Part shown: positions 38,119-51,514 of the stretch, in pieces
Layout: each line of letters opens with the position of its first letter
Position numbering within the stretch: the first letter of the stretch is position 1
Origin: Pontederia crassipes
Lineage: Eukaryota; Streptophyta; Magnoliopsida; Commelinales; Pontederiaceae
DNA: 64,000 nucleotides
Direction of reading: 5' to 3'
Assembly (NCBI GenBank): GCA_030549335.1
Contig: JAUKPH010000022.1
Location: 1,054,001 to 1,118,000, forward strand
The notes under the pieces: generated by a model
Told to the model about the DNA's origin: nothing
The model's input: only the letters and a program-made list of their open reading frames with translations
The model's database searches: none
Made by a program: the position numbers and the translations under genes

Positions 38119-38562
38119 AATAAGTATCTATAACTTATAGCTTTGAACCTTACCCTAATACTCTAATCACCAAGAGCGTTATCTTTGATTGTAACGGTTC
38201 AACTTCGGTTTGAAATAGAGTTAAAGTTCTAAAGATCTATCACCTCTTATGGCACCCAAAGGTTGTAATAAGTATCTATAACTTATAGCTTTGAACCTTA
38301 CTCTAAGGCTCTAATCCCCAAGAGCGTTATCTTTGATTGTAACGGTTCAACTTCGATTTGAAATAGGGTTAAAGTTCTAAAGATCTATCACCTCTTAGGG
38401 CACCCAAAGGTTGTAATAAGTATCTATAACTTATAGCTTTGAACCTTACTCTAAGGCTCTAATCCCCAAGAGCGTTATCTTTGATTGTAACGGTTCAACT
38501 TCGGTTTGAAATAGAGTTAAAGTTCTAAAGATTTATCACCTCTTAGGACACCAAAAGGTTGT
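38119..38562 (+). repeat. Three transition monomers
   Basis: Mixed types between the truncated 13-mer and block A: a CCCTAATACTC and ATCACC monomer that has TTCAAC instead of the usual linked TTCTAC and ends TTATGGC, then a GATTTG and GGGTTAAAG monomer not followed by its usual CCTAGG, then one ending GATTTATCACC. The broken linkages suggest recombinant monomers. Confidence 0.65.
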
Positions 38563-39006
38563 AATAAATATCTATAACTTATAGCTTTGAACCTTACTCT
38601 AACACTCTAATCCCCAAGAGCGTTATCTTTGATTGTAACGGTTCAACTTCGGTTTGAAATAGAGTTAAAGTTCTAAAGATCTATCACCTCTTAGGACACC
38701 CAAAGGTTGTAATAAATATCTATAACTTATAGCATTGAACCTTACTCTAAGACTCTAATCCCCAAGAGCGTTATCTTTGATTGTAACGGTTCAACTTCGG
38801 TTTGAAATAGAGTTAAAGTTCTAAAGATCTATCACCTCTTAGGGCACCCAAAGGTTGTAATAAGTATCTATAACTTATAGCTTTGAACCTTACTCTAAGG
38901 CTCTAATCCCCAAGAGCGTTATCTTTGATTGTAACGGTTCAACTTCGATTTGAAATAGAGTTGAAGTTCTAAAGATCTATCACCTCTTAGGGCACCCAAA
39001 GGTTGT

Positions 39007-39147
39007 AATAATAACTTATAGCTTTGAACCTTACTCTAAGGCTCTAATCCCCAAGAGCGTTATCTTTGATTGTAACGGTTCAACTTCGGTTTGAAATAGA
39101 GTTAAAGTTCTAAAGATCTATCACCTCTTAGGACACCCAAAGGTTGT
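39007..39147 (+). repeat. 7-bp-deleted monomer class (141 bp), first of 5
   Basis: AATAATAACTTATAG replaces AATAAGTATCTATAACTTAT, removing AGTATCT and part of the palindrome region. Found in monomers starting at 39007, 45189, 47978, 55067 and 61720, always preceded by a GATTTG monomer with GTTGAAGTTC (GTTGAAATTC before 55067). It is confined to the right-hand 25 kb, so it arose later or locally and then spread inside larger units. Confidence 0.93.
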
Positions 39148-40175
39148 AATAAACATCTTTAACTTATAGCTTTGAACCTTACTCTAAGACTCTAATCCCC
39201 AAGAGCGTTATCTTTGATTGTAACGGTTCAACTTCGGTTTGAAATAGAGTTAAAGTTCTAAAGATCTATCACCTCTTAGGGCACCCAAAGGTTGTAATAA
39301 GTATCTATAACTTATAGCTTTGAACCTTACTCTAAGGCTCTAATCCCCAAGAGCGTTATCTTTGATTGTAACGGTTCAACTTCGATTTGAAATAGAGTTA
39401 AAGTTCTAAAGATCTATCACCTCTTAGGGCACCTAAAGGTTGTAATTAGTATCTATAACTTATAGCTTTGAACCTTACTCTAAGGCTCTAATCCCCAAGA
39501 GCGTTATCTTTGATTGTAACGGTTCAACTTCGGTTTGAAATAAAGTTAAAGTTCTAAAGATCTATAACATCCTAGGACACCCAAAGGTTGTAATAAGTGT
39601 CGATAACTTATAGCTTTGAACCTAACTCTAAGACTCTAATCCCCAAGATCGTTATCTTTGATTGTAACGGTTCAACTTCGGTTTGAAATAGAGTTAAAGT
39701 TCTAAAGATCTATCACCTCTTAGGGCACCCAAAGGTTGTAATAAGTATCTATAACTTATAGCTTTGAACCTTACTCTAAGGCTCTAATCCCCAAGAGCGT
39801 TATCTTTGATTGTAACGGTTCAACTTCGGTTTGAAATAGAGTTAAAGTTCTAAAGATCTATCACCTCTTAGGACACCCAAAGGTTGTAATAAATATCTAT
39901 AACTTATAGCTTTGAACCTTACTCTAAGACTCTAATCCCCAAGAGCGTTATCTTTGATTGTAACGGTTCAACTTCGGTTTGAAATAGAGTTAAAGTTCTA
40001 AAGATCTATCACCTCTTAGGGCACCCAAAGGTTGTAATAAGTATCTATAACGTATAGCCTTGAACCTTACTCTAATCCCCAAGAGCGTTATCTTTTATTG
40101 TAACGGTTCAACTTCGGTTTGAAATAGAGTTAATGTTCTAAAGATCTATCACCTCTTAGGGCACCCAAAGGTTGT

Positions 40176-42098
40176 AATAAGTATCTATAACTTATAGCTT
40201 TGAACCTTACTCTAATACTCTAATCCCCAAGAGCGTTATCTTTGATTGTAACGGTTCAACTTCGGTTTGAAATAGAGTTAAAGTTCTAAAGATCTATCAC
40301 CTCTTGGGGCACCGAAAGGTTGTAATAAGTATCTATAATTTATAGCTTTGAACCTTACTCTAAGACTCTAATCCCCAAGAGCGTTATCTTTGATTGTAAC
40401 GGTTCAACTTCGGTTTGAAATAGAGTTAAAGTTCTAAAGATCTATTACCTCTTAGGGCACCCAAAGGTTGTAATAAGTATCTACAACTTATAGCTTTGAA
40501 CCTTACTCTAAGACTCTAATCCCCAAGAGCGTTATCTTTGATTGTAACGGTTCAACTTCGGTTTGAAATAGAGTTAAAGTTCTAAAGATCTATCACCTCT
40601 TAGGGCACCCAAAGGTTGTAATAAGTATCTATAACTTATAGCTTTGAACCTTACCCTAATACTCTAATCACCAAGAGCGTTATCTTTGATTGTAACGGTT
40701 CTACTTCGGTTTGAAATAGAGTTAAAGTTCTAAAGATCTATCACATCTTAGGGCACCCAAAGGTTGTAATAAGTATCTATAACTTATAGCTTTGAACCTT
40801 ACTCTAATACTCTAATCACCAAGAGCGTTATCTTTGATTGTAATGGTTCTACTTCGGTTTGAAATAGAGTTAAAGTTCTAAAGATCTATCACCTCCTAGG
40901 ACAACCAAAGGTTGTAATAAGTGTCTATAACTTATAGCTTTGAACCTAACTCTAGGACTCTAATCCCCAAGAGCGTTATCTTTGATTGTAACGGTTCAAC
41001 TTCGGTTTGAAATAGAGTTAAAGTTCTAAAGATCTATCACCTCTTAGGGCACCCAAAGGTTGTAATAAGTATCTATAAATTATAGCTTTGAACCTTACTC
41101 TAATACTCTAATCCCCAAGAGCGTTATCTTTGATTCTAACGGTTCAACTTCGGTTTGAAATAGAGTTAAAGTTCTAAAGATCTATCACCTCTTAGGACAC
41201 CCAAAGGTTGTAATAAATATCTATAACTTATAGCTTTGAACCTTACTCTAAGACTCTAATCCCCAAGAGCGTTATCTTTGATTGTAACGGTTCAACTTCG
41301 GTTTGAAATAGAGTTAAAGTTCTAAAGATCTATCACCTCTTAGGGCACCCAAAGGTTGTAATAAGTATCTATAACTTATAGCTTTGAACCTTACTCTAAG
41401 GCTCTAATCCCCAAGAGCGTTATCTTTGATTGTAACGGTTCAACTTCGATTTGAAATAGGGTTAAAGTTCTAAAGATCTATCACCTCCTAGGACAACCAA
41501 AGGTTGTAATAAGTGTCTATAACTTATAGCTTTGAACCTAACTCTAAGACTCTAATCCCCAAGATCGTTATCTTTGATTGTAACGGTTCAACTTCGGTTT
41601 GAAATAGAGTTAAAGTTCTAAAGATCTATCACCTCTTAGGGCACCCAAAGGTTTTAATAAGTATCTATAACTTATAGCTTTGAACCTTACTCTAAGGCTC
41701 TAATCCCCAAGAGCGTTATCTTTGATTGTAACGGTTCAACTTCGTTTGAAATAGAGTTAAAGTTCTTAAGATCTATCACCTCTTAGGACACCCAAAGGTT
41801 GTAATAAATATCTATAACTTATACCTTTGAACCTTACTCTAAGACTCTAATCCCCAAGAGCGTTATCTTTGATTGTAACGGTTCAACTTCGGTTTGAAAT
41901 AGAGTTAAAGTTCTAAAGATCTATCACCTCTTAGGGCACCCAAAGGTTGTAATAAGTATCTATAACTTATAGCTTTGAACCTTACTCTAAGGCTCTAATC
42001 CTCAAGAGCGTTATCTTTGATTGTGACGGTTCAACTTCGGTTTGAAATAGAGTTAAAGTTCTAAAGATCTATCACCTCTTAGGGCACCCAAAGGTTGT
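40176..42098 (+). repeat. 13-monomer HOR (1,923 bp), left family copy
   Basis: Tandem with 42099-44012. GGTTTTAAT occurs at 41651 and 43564 and TCCTCAAGAG around 42001 and 43915. It has one private 1-bp deletion (ACTTCGTTTGAAAT at about 41743). It starts with the TACTC monomer bearing CTTGGGGCACCG, the same phase as the three 13-mers at 49147-54918. Confidence 0.88.
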
Positions 42099-44012
42099 AA
42101 TAAGTATCTATAACTTATAGCTTTGAACCTTACTCTAATACTCTAATCCCCAAGAGCGTTATCTTTGATTGTAACGGTTCAACTTCGGTTTCAAATAGAG
42201 TTAAAGTTCTAAAGATCTATCACCTCTTGGGGCACCGAAAGGTTGTAATAAGTATCTATAATTTATAGCTTTGAACCTTACTCTAAGACTCTAATCCCCA
42301 AGAGCGTTATCTTTGATTGTAACGGTTCAACTTCGGTTTGAAATAGAGTTAAAGTTCTAAAGATCTATTACACCCAAAGGTTGTAATAAGAATCTACAAC
42401 TTATAGCTTTGAACCTTACTCTAAGACTCTAATCCCCAAGAGCGTTATCTTTGATTGTAACGGTTCAACTTCGGTTTGAAATAGAGTTAAAGTTCTAAAG
42501 ATCTATCACCTCTTAGGGCACCCAAAGGTTGTAATAAGTATCTATAACTTATAGCTTTGAACCTTACCCTAATACTCTAATCACCAAGAGCGTTATCTTT
42601 GATTGTAACGGTTCTACTTCGGTTTGAAATAGAGTTAAAGTTCTAAAGATCTATCACATCTTAGGGCACCCAGAGGTTGTAATAAGTATCTATAACTTAT
42701 AGCTTTGAACCTTACTCTAATACTCTAATCACCAAGAGCATTATCTTTGATTGTAATGGTTCTACTTCGGTTTGGAATAGAGTTAAAGTTCTAAAGATCT
42801 ATCACCTCCTAGGACAACCAAAGGTTGTAATAAGTGTCTATAACTTATAGCTTTGAACCTAACTCTAGGACTCTAATCCCCAAGAGCGTTATCTTTGATT
42901 GTAACGGTTCAACTTCGGTTTGAAATAGAGTTAAAGTTCTAAAGATCTATCACCTCTTAGGGCACCCAAAGGTTGTAATAAGTATCTATAAATTATAGCT
43001 TTGAACCTTACTCTAATACTCTAATCCCCAAGAGCGTTATCTTTGATTGTAACGGTTCAACTTCGGTTTGAAATAGAGTTAAAGTTCTAAAGATCTATCA
43101 CCGCTTAGGACACCCAAAGGTTGTAATAAATATCTATAACTTATAGCTTTGAACCTTACTCTAAGACTCTAATCCCCAAGAGCGTTATCTTTGATTGTAA
43201 CGGTTCAACTTCGGTTTGAAATAGAGTTAAAGTTCTAAAGATCTATCACCTCTTAGGGCACCCAAAGTTTGTAATAAGTATCTATAACTTATAGCTTTGA
43301 ACCTTACTCTAAGGCTCTAATCCCCAAGAGCGTTATCTTTGATTGTAACGGTTCAACTTCGATTTGAAATAGGGTTAAAGTTCTAAAGATCTATCACCTC
43401 CTAGGACAACCAAAGGTTGTAATAAGTGTCTATAACTTATAGCTTTGAACCTAACTCTAAGACTCTAATCCCCAAGATCGTTATCTTTGATTGTAACGGT
43501 TCAACTTCGGTTTGAAATAGAGTTAAAGTTCTAAAGATCTATCACCTCTTAGGGCACCCAAAGGTTTTAATAAGTATCTATAACTTATAGCTTTGAACCT
43601 TACTCTAAGGCTCTAATCCCCAAGAGCGTTATCTTTGATTGTAACGGTTCAACTTCGGTTTGAAATAGAGTTAAAGTTCTAAAGATCTATCACCTCTTAG
43701 GACACCCAAAGGTTGTAATAAATATCTATAACTTATACCTTTGAACCTTACTCTAAGACTCTAATCCCCAAGAGCGTTATCTTTGATTGTAACGGTTCAA
43801 CTTCGGTTTGAAATAGAGTTAAAGTTCTAAAGATCTATCACCTCTTAGGGCACCCAAAGGTTGTAATAAGTATCTATAACTTATAGCTTTGAACCTTACT
43901 CTAAGGCTCTAATCCTCAAGAGCGTTATCTTTGATTGTGACGGTTCAACTTCGGTTTGAAATAGAGTTAAAGTTCTAAAGATCTATCACCTCTTAGGGCA
44001 CCCAAAGGTTGT
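42099..44012 (+). repeat. 13-monomer HOR (1,914 bp), second copy
   Basis: 13 x 148 minus a private 10-bp deletion in the monomer at 42247-42384 (ATTACACCC, where others read ATTACCTCTTAGGGCACCC). It carries CACCCAGAGG and CACCGCTTAGG, absent from 40176-42098 but present in the 13-mer at 52995, so copies were exchanged between the two 13-mer clusters. Confidence 0.87.
42247..42384 (+). repeat. 138-bp monomer with 10-bp deletion
   Basis: The shortest monomer in the window. It lacks CTCTTAGGGC near its end. It is unique, while its 13-mer partners at 51219 and 53143 are full length. Confidence 0.9.
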
Positions 44013-44744
44013 AATAAGTATCTATAACTTATAGCTTTGAACCTTACTCTAACACTCTAATCTCCAAGAGCGTTATCTTTGATTGTAACGGTTCAACTTC
44101 GGTTTGAAATAGAGTTAAAGTTCTAAAGATCTATCACCTCTTAGGACACCCAAAGGTTGTAATAAATATCTATAACTTATAGCATTGAACCTTACTCTAA
44201 GACTCTAATCCCCAAGAGCGTTATCTTTGATTGTAACGGTTCAACTTCGGTTTGAAATAGAGTTAAAGTTCTAAAGATCTATCACCTCTTAGGGCACCCA
44301 AAGGTTGTAATAAGTATCTATAACGTATAGCCTTGAACCTTACTCTAATCCCCAAGAGCGTTATCTTTTATTGTAACGGTTCAACTTCGGTTTGAAATAG
44401 AGTTAATGTTCTAAAAATCTATCACCTCTTAGGGCACCCAAAGGTTGTAATAAGTATCTATAACTTATAGCTTTGAACCTTACTCTAATACTCTAATCCC
44501 CAAGAGCGTTATCTTTGATTGTAACGGTTCAACTTCGGTTTGAAATAGAGTTAAAGTTCTAAAGATCTATCACCTCTTGGGGCACCGAAAGGTTGTAATA
44601 AGTATCTATAATTTATAGCTTTGAACCTTACTCTAAGGCTCTAATCCCCAAGAGCGTTATCTTTGATTGTAACGGTTCAACTTCGGTTTGAAATAGAGTT
44701 AAAGTTCTAAAGATTTATCACCTCTTAGGACACCCAAAGGTTGT
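44013..44744 (+). repeat. Transition monomers before block B
   Basis: Five monomers, including AACACTCTAATCTCC (also at about 61315), GCATTGAACC and an 8-bp-deleted copy at 44309 with CTAAAAATC shared only with 36943. They combine haplotypes from at least two other places and end with the GATTTATCACC monomer that precedes every A, B or C block. Confidence 0.7.
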
Positions 44745-46949
44745 AATAAATATCTATAACTTATAGCTTTGAACCTTACTCTAACACTCTAATCCCCAAG
44801 AGCGTTATCTTTGATTGTAACGGTTCAACTTCGGTTTGAAATAGAGTTAAAGTTCTAAAGATCTATCACCCCTTAGGACACCCAAAGGTTGTAATAAATA
44901 TCTATAACTTATAGCATTGAACCTTACTCTAAGACTCTAATCCCCAAGAGCGTTATCTTTGATTGTAACGGTTCAACTTCGGTTTGAAATAGAGTTAAAG
45001 TTCTAAAGATCTATCACCTCTTAGGGCACCCAAAGGTTGTAATAAGTATCTATAACTTATAGCTTTGAACCTTACTCTAAGGCTCTAATCCCCAAGAGCG
45101 TTATCTTTGATTGTAACGGTTCAACTTCGATTTGAAATAGAGTTGAAGTTCTAAAGATCTATCACCTCTTAGGGCACCCAAAGGTTGTAATAATAACTTA
45201 TAGCTTTGAACCTTACTCTAAGGCTCTAATCCCCAAGAGCGTTATCTTTGATTGTAACGGTTCAACTTCGGTTTGAAATAGAGTTAAAGTTCTAAAGATC
45301 TATCACCTCTTAGGACACCCAAAGGTTGTAATAAACATCTTTAACTTATAGCTTTGAACCTTACTCTAAGACTCTAATCCCCAAGAGCGTTATCTTTGAT
45401 TGTAACGGTTCAACTTCGGTTTGAAATAGAGTTAAAGTTCTAAAGATCTATCACCTCTTAGGGCACCCAAAGGTTGTAATAAGTATCTATAACTTATAGC
45501 TTTGAACCTTACTCTAAGGCTCTAATCCCCAAGAGCGTTATCTTTGATTGTAACGGTTCAACTTCGATTTGAAATAGAGTTAAAGTTCTAAAGATCTATC
45601 ACCTCTTAGGGCACCTAAAGGTTGTAATTAGTATCTATAACTTATAGCTTTGAACCTTACTCTAAGGCTCTAATCCCCAAGAGCGTTATCTTTGATTGTA
45701 ACGGTTCAACTTCGGTTTGAAATAGAGTTAAAGTTCTAAAGATCTATAACATCCTAGGACACCCAAAGGTTGTAATAAGTGTCGATAACTTATAGCTTTG
45801 AACCTAACTCTAAGACTCTAATCCCCAAGATCGTTATCTTTGATTGTAACGGTTCAACTTCGGTTTGAAATAGAGTTAAAGTTCTAAAGATCTATCACCT
45901 CTTAGGGCACCCAAAGGTTGTAATAAGTATCTATAACTTATAGCTTTGAACCTTACTCTAAGGCTCTAATCCCCAAGAGCGTTATCTTTGATTGTAACGG
46001 TTCAACTTCGGTTTGAAATAGAGTTAAAGTTCTAAAGATCTATCACCTCTTAGGACACCCAAAGGTTGTAATAAATATCTATAACTTATAGCTTTGAACC
46101 TTACTCCAAGACTCTAATCCCCAAGAGCGTTATCTTTGATTGTAACGGTTCAACTTCGGTTTGAAATAGAGTTAAAGTTCTAAAGATCTATCACCTCTTA
46201 GGGCACCCAAAGGTTGTAATAAGTATCTATAACGTATAGCCTTGAACCTTACTCTAATCCCCAAGAGCGTTATCTTTTATTGTAACGGTTCAACTTCGGT
46301 TTGAAATAGAGTTAATGTTCTAAAGATCTATCACCTCTTAGGGCACCCAAAGGTTGTAATAAGTATCTATAACTTATAGCTTTGAACCTTACTCTAATAC
46401 TCTAATCCCCAAGAGCGTTATCTTTGATTGTAACGGTTCAACTTCGGTTTGAAATAGAGTTAAAGTTCTAAAGATCTATCACCTCTTGGGGCACCGAAAG
46501 GTTGTAATAAGTATCTATAATTTATAGCTTTGAACCTTACTCTAAGACTCTAATCCCCAAGAGCGTTATCTTTGATTGTAACGGTTCAACTTCGGTTTGA
46601 AATAGAGTTAAAGTTCTAAAGATCTATTACCTCTTAGGGCACCCAAAGGTTGTAATAAGTATCTACAACTTATAGCTTTGAACCTTACTCTAAGACTCTA
46701 ATCCCCAAGAGCGTTATCTTTGATTGTAACGGTTCAACTTCGGTTTGAAATAGAGTTAAAGTTCTAAAGATCTATCACCTCTTAGGGCACCCAAAGGTTG
46801 TAATAAGTATCTATAACTTATAGCTTTGAACCTTACCCTAATACTCTAATCACCAAGAGCGTTATCTTTGATTGTAACGGTTCTACTTCGGTTTGAAATA
46901 GAGTTAAAGTTCTAAAGATCTATCACCTCTTAGGGCACCCAAAGGTTGT
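44745..46949 (+). repeat. Block B, 15 monomers
   Basis: 2,205 bp equal to 15 x 148 minus 8 and 7. It repeats 38563-40767 and 47534-49738. ACTCCAAGACTC at 46104 and 48893 is shared by B and C but not A, and ACCCCTTAGG also marks B and C, so those two are the closer pair. Confidence 0.9.
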
Positions 46950-47533
46950 AATAAGTATCTATAACGTATAGCCTTGAACCTTACTCTAATCCCCAAGAGC
47001 GTTATCTTTTATTGTAACGGTTCAACTTCGGTTTGAAATAGAGTTAATGTTCTAAAGATCTATCACCTCTTAGGGCACCCAAAGGTTGTAATAAGTATCT
47101 ATAACTTATAGCTTTGAACCTTACTCTAATACTCTAATCCCCAAGAGCGTTATCTTTGATTGTAACGGTTCAACTTCGGTTTGAAATAGAGTTAAAGTTC
47201 TAAAGATCTATCACCTCTTGGGGCACCGAAAGGTTGTAATAAGTATCTATAATTTATAGCTTTGAACCTTACTCTAAGACTCTAATCCCCAAGAGCGTTA
47301 TCTTTGATTGTAACGGTTCAACTTCGGTTTGAAATAGAGTTAAAGTTCTAAAGATCTATTACCTCTTAGGGCACCCAAAGGTTGTAATAAGTATCTACAA
47401 CTTATAGCTTTGAACCTTACTCTAAGACTCTAATCCCCAAGAGCGTTATCTTTGATTGTAACGGTTCAACTTCGGTTTGAAATAGAGTTAAAGTTCTAAA
47501 GATTTATCACCTCTTAGGACACCCAAAGGTTGT
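46950..47533 (+). repeat. Four monomers repeated from the end of block B
   Basis: 584 bp repeating 46218-46801 at 732 bp (five monomers less 8): AACGTATAG at 46232 and 46964, then TACTC with CTTGGGGCACCG, TATAATTTATAG and TCTACAAC monomers. The last ends GATTTATC instead of GATCTATC and leads into block C. Confidence 0.83.
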
Positions 47534-50500
47534 AATAAATATCTATAACTTATAGCTTTGAACCTTACTCTAACACTCTAATCCCCAAGAGCGTTATCTT
47601 TGATTGTAACGGTTCAACTTCGGTTTGAAATAGAGTTAAAGTTCTAAAGATCTATCACCCCTTAGGACACCCAAAGGTTGTAATAAATATCTATAACTTA
47701 TAGCATTGAACCTTACTCTAAGACTCTAATCCCCAAGAGCGTTATCTTTGATTGTAACGGTTCAACTTCGGTTTGAAATAGAGTTAAAGTTCTAAAGATC
47801 TATCACCTCTTAGGGCACCCAAAGGTTGTAATAAGTATCTATAATTTATAGCTTTGAACCTTACTCTAAGGCTCTAATCCCCAAGAGCGTTATCTTTGAT
47901 TGTAACGGTTCAACTTCGATTTGAAATAGAGTTGAAGTTCTAAAGATCTATCACCTCTTAGGGCACCCAAAGGTTGTAATAATAACTTATAGCTTTGAAC
48001 CTTACTCTAAGGCTCTAATCCCCAAGAGCGTTATCTTTGATTGTAACGGTTCAACTTCGGTTTGAAATAGAGTTAAAGTTCTAAAGATCTATCACCTCTT
48101 AGGACACCCAAAGGTTGTAATAAACATCTTTAACTTATAGCTTTGAACCTTACTCTAAGACTCTAATCCCCAAGAGCGTTATCTTTGATTGTAACGGTTC
48201 AACTTCGGTTTGAAATAGAGTTAAAGTTCTAAAGATCTATCACCTCTTAGGGCACCCAAAGGTTGTAATAAGTATCTATAACTTATAGCTTTGAACCTTA
48301 CTCTAAGGCTCTAATCCCCAAGAGCGTTATCTTTGATTGTAACGGTTCAACTTCGATTTGAAATAGAGTTAAAGTTCTAAAGATCTATCACCTCTTAGGG
48401 CACCTAAAGGTTGTAATTAGTATCTATAACTTATAGCTTTGAACCTTACTCTAAGGCTCTAATCCCCAAGAGCGTTATCTTTGATTGTAACGGTTCAACT
48501 TCGGTTTGAAATAGAGTTAAAGTTCTAAAGATCTATAACATCCTAGGACACCCAAAGGTTGTAATAAGTGTCGATAACTTATAGCTTTGAACCTAACTCT
48601 AAGACTCTAATCCCCAAGATCGTTATCTTTGATTGTAACGGTTCAACTTCGGTTTGAAATAGAGTTAAAGTTCTAAAGATCTATCACCTCTTAGGGCACC
48701 CAAAGGTTGTAATAACTATCTATAACTTATAGCTTTGAACCTTACTCTAAGGCTCTAATCCCCAAGAGCGTTATCTTTGATTGTAACGGTTCAACTTCGG
48801 TTTGAAATAGAGTTAAAGTTCTAAAGATCTATCACCTCTTAGGACACCCAAAGGTTGTAATAAATATCTATAACTTATAGCTTTGAACCTTACTCCAAGA
48901 CTCTAATCCCCAAGAGCGTTATCTTTGATTGTAACGGTTCAACTTCGGTTTGAAATAGAGTTAAAGTTCTAAAGATCTATCACCTCTTAGGGCACCCAAA
49001 GGTTGTAATAAGTATCTATAACGTATAGCCTTGAACCTTACTCTAATCCCCAAGAGCGTTATCTTTTATTGTAACGGTTCAACTTCGGTTTGAAATAGAG
49101 TTAATGTTCTAAAGATCTATCACCTCTTAGGGCACCCAAAGGTTGTAATAAGTATCTATAACTTATAGCTTTGAACCTTACTCTAATACTCTAATCCCCA
49201 AGAGCGTTATCTTTGATTGTAACGGTTCAACTTCGGTTTGAAATAGAGTTAAAGTTCTAAAGATCTATCACCTCTTGGGGCACCGAAAGGTTGTAATAAG
49301 TATCTATAATTTATAGCTTTGAACCTTACTCTAAGACTCTAATCCCCAAGAGCGTTATCTTTGATTGTAACGGTTCAACTTCGGTTTGAAATAGAGTTAA
49401 AGTTCTAAAGATCTATTACCTCTTAGGGCACCCAAAGGTTGTAATAAGTATCTACAACTTATAGCTTTGAACCTTACTCTAAGACTCTAATCCCCAAGAG
49501 CGTTATCTTTGATTGTAACGGTTCAACTTCGGTTTGAAATAGAGTTAAAGTTCTAAAGATCTATCACCTCTTAGGGCACCCAAAGGTTGTAATAAGTATC
49601 TATAACTTATAGCTTTGAACCTTACCCTAATACTCTAATCACCAAGAGCGTTATCTTTGATTGTAACGGTTCTACTTCGGTTTGAAATAGAGTTAAAGTT
49701 CTAAAGATCTATCACATCTTAGGGCACCCAAAGGTTGTAATAAGTATCTATAACTTATAGCTTTGAACCTTACTCTAATACTCTAATCACCAAGAGCGTT
49801 ATCTTTGATTGTAATGGTTCTACTTCGGTTTGAAATAGAGTTAAAGTTCTAAAGATCTATCACCTCCTAGGACAACCAAAGGTTGTAATAAGTGTCTATA
49901 ACTTATAGCTTTGAACCTAACTCTAGGACTCTAATCCCCAAGAGCGTTATCTTTGATTGTAACGGTTCAACTTCGGTTTGAAATAGAGTTAAAGTTCTAA
50001 AGATCTATCACCTCTTAGGGCACCCAAAGGTTGTAATAAGTATCTATAAATTATAGCTTTGAACCTTACTCTAATACTCTAATCCCCAAGAGCGTTATCT
50101 TTGATTCTAACGGTTCAACTTCGGTTTGAAATAGAGTTAAAGTTCTAAAGATCTATCACCTCTTAGGACACCCAAAGGTTGTAATAAATATCTATAACTT
50201 ATAGCTTTGAACCTTACTCTAAGACTCTAATCCCCAAGAGCGTTATCTTTGATTGTAACGGTTCAACTTCGGTTTGAAATAGAGTTAAAGTTCTAAAGAT
50301 CTATCACCTCTTAGGGCACCCAAAGGTTGTAATAAGTATCTATAACTTATAGCTTTGAACCTTACTCTAAGGCTCTAATCCCCAAGAGCGTTATCTTTGA
50401 TTGTAACGGTTCAACTTCGATTTGAAATAGGGTTAAAGTTCTAAAGATCTATCACCTCCTAGGACAACCAAAGGTTGTAATAAGTGTCTATAACTTATAG

Positions 50501-51514
50501 CTTTGAACCTAACTCTAAGACTCTAATCCCCAAGATCGTTATCTTTGATTGTAACGGTACAACTTCGGTTTGAAATAGAGTTAAAGTTCTAAAGATCTAT
50601 CACCTCTTAGGGCACCCAAAGGTTTTAATAAGTATCTATAACTTATAGCTTTGAACCTTACTCTAAGGCTCTAATCCCCAAGAGCGTTATCTTTGATTGT
50701 AACGGTTCAACTTCGGTTTGAAATAGAGTTAAAGTTCTAAAGATCTATCACCTCTTAGGACACCCAAAGGTTGTAATAAATATCTATAACTTATACCTTT
50801 GAACCTTACTCTAAGACTCTAATCCCCAAGAGCGTTATCTTTGATTGTAACGGTTCAACTTCGGTTTGAAATAGAGTTAAAGTTCTAAAGATCTATCACC
50901 TCTTAGGGCACCCAAAGGTTGTAATAAGTATCTATAACTTATAGCTTTGAACCTTACTCTAAGGCTCTAATCCTCAAGAGCGTTATCTTTGATTGTGACG
51001 GTTCAACTTCGGTTTGAAATAGAGTTAAAGTTCTAAAGATCTATCACCTCTTAGGGCACCCAAAGGTTGTAATAAGTATCTATAACTTATAGCTTTGAAC
51101 CTTACTCTAATACTCTAATCCCCAAGAGCGTTATCTTTGATTGTAACGGTTCAACTTCGGTTTCAAATAGAGTTAAAGTTCTAAAGATCTATCACCTCTT
51201 GGGGCACCGAAAGGTTGTAATAAGTATCTATAATTTATAGCTTTGAACCTTACTCTAAGACTCTAATCCCCAAGAGCGTTATCTTTGATTGTAACGGTTC
51301 AACTTCGGTTTGAAATAGAGTTAAAGTTCTAAAGATCTATTACCTCTTAGGGCACCCAAAGGTTGTAATAAGAATCTACAACTTATAGCTTTGAACCTTA
51401 CTCTAAGACTCTAATCCCCAAGAGCGTTATCTTTGATTGTAACGGTTCAACTTCGGTTTGAAATAGAGTTAAAGTTCTAAAGATCTATCACCTCTTAGGG
51501 CACCCAAAGGTTGT
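47534..51514 (+). repeat. Block C, third copy
   Basis: Full-length relative of block A at 8,971-8,982 bp. It contains the 7-bp-deleted monomer (47978) and the last 8-bp-deleted monomer of the window (49007). From 49147 it overlaps the first of three exact 13-mers. Confidence 0.9.
49147..51070 (+). repeat. 13-monomer HOR, exactly 1,924 bp, copy 1 of 3
   Basis: Starts with the TACTC and CTTGGGGCACCG monomer. GGTTTTAAT occurs at 50622, 52546 and 54470 and CTCAAGAG at 50973, 52897 and 54821 across the three copies, each 1,924 bp apart. TGATTCTAAC at 50102 pairs with 52026 but not with the third copy. Confidence 0.93.

Larger units (their letters stand above)
38563..42532 (+). repeat. Block A, first of three related blocks
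   Basis: Matches block B (44745-46949) at offset 6,182 bp and block C (47534-51514) at 8,971 bp, rising to 8,972 and 8,982 bp after private 1-bp and 10-bp deletions in A. Paired markers: AATAATAAC (7-bp deletion) at 39007, 45189 and 47978; AACGTATAG at 40050, 46232 and 49021; TGATTCTAAC at 41131 and 50102. The preceding GATTTATCACC is shared by all three (38531, 44713, 47502). Confidence 0.9.
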
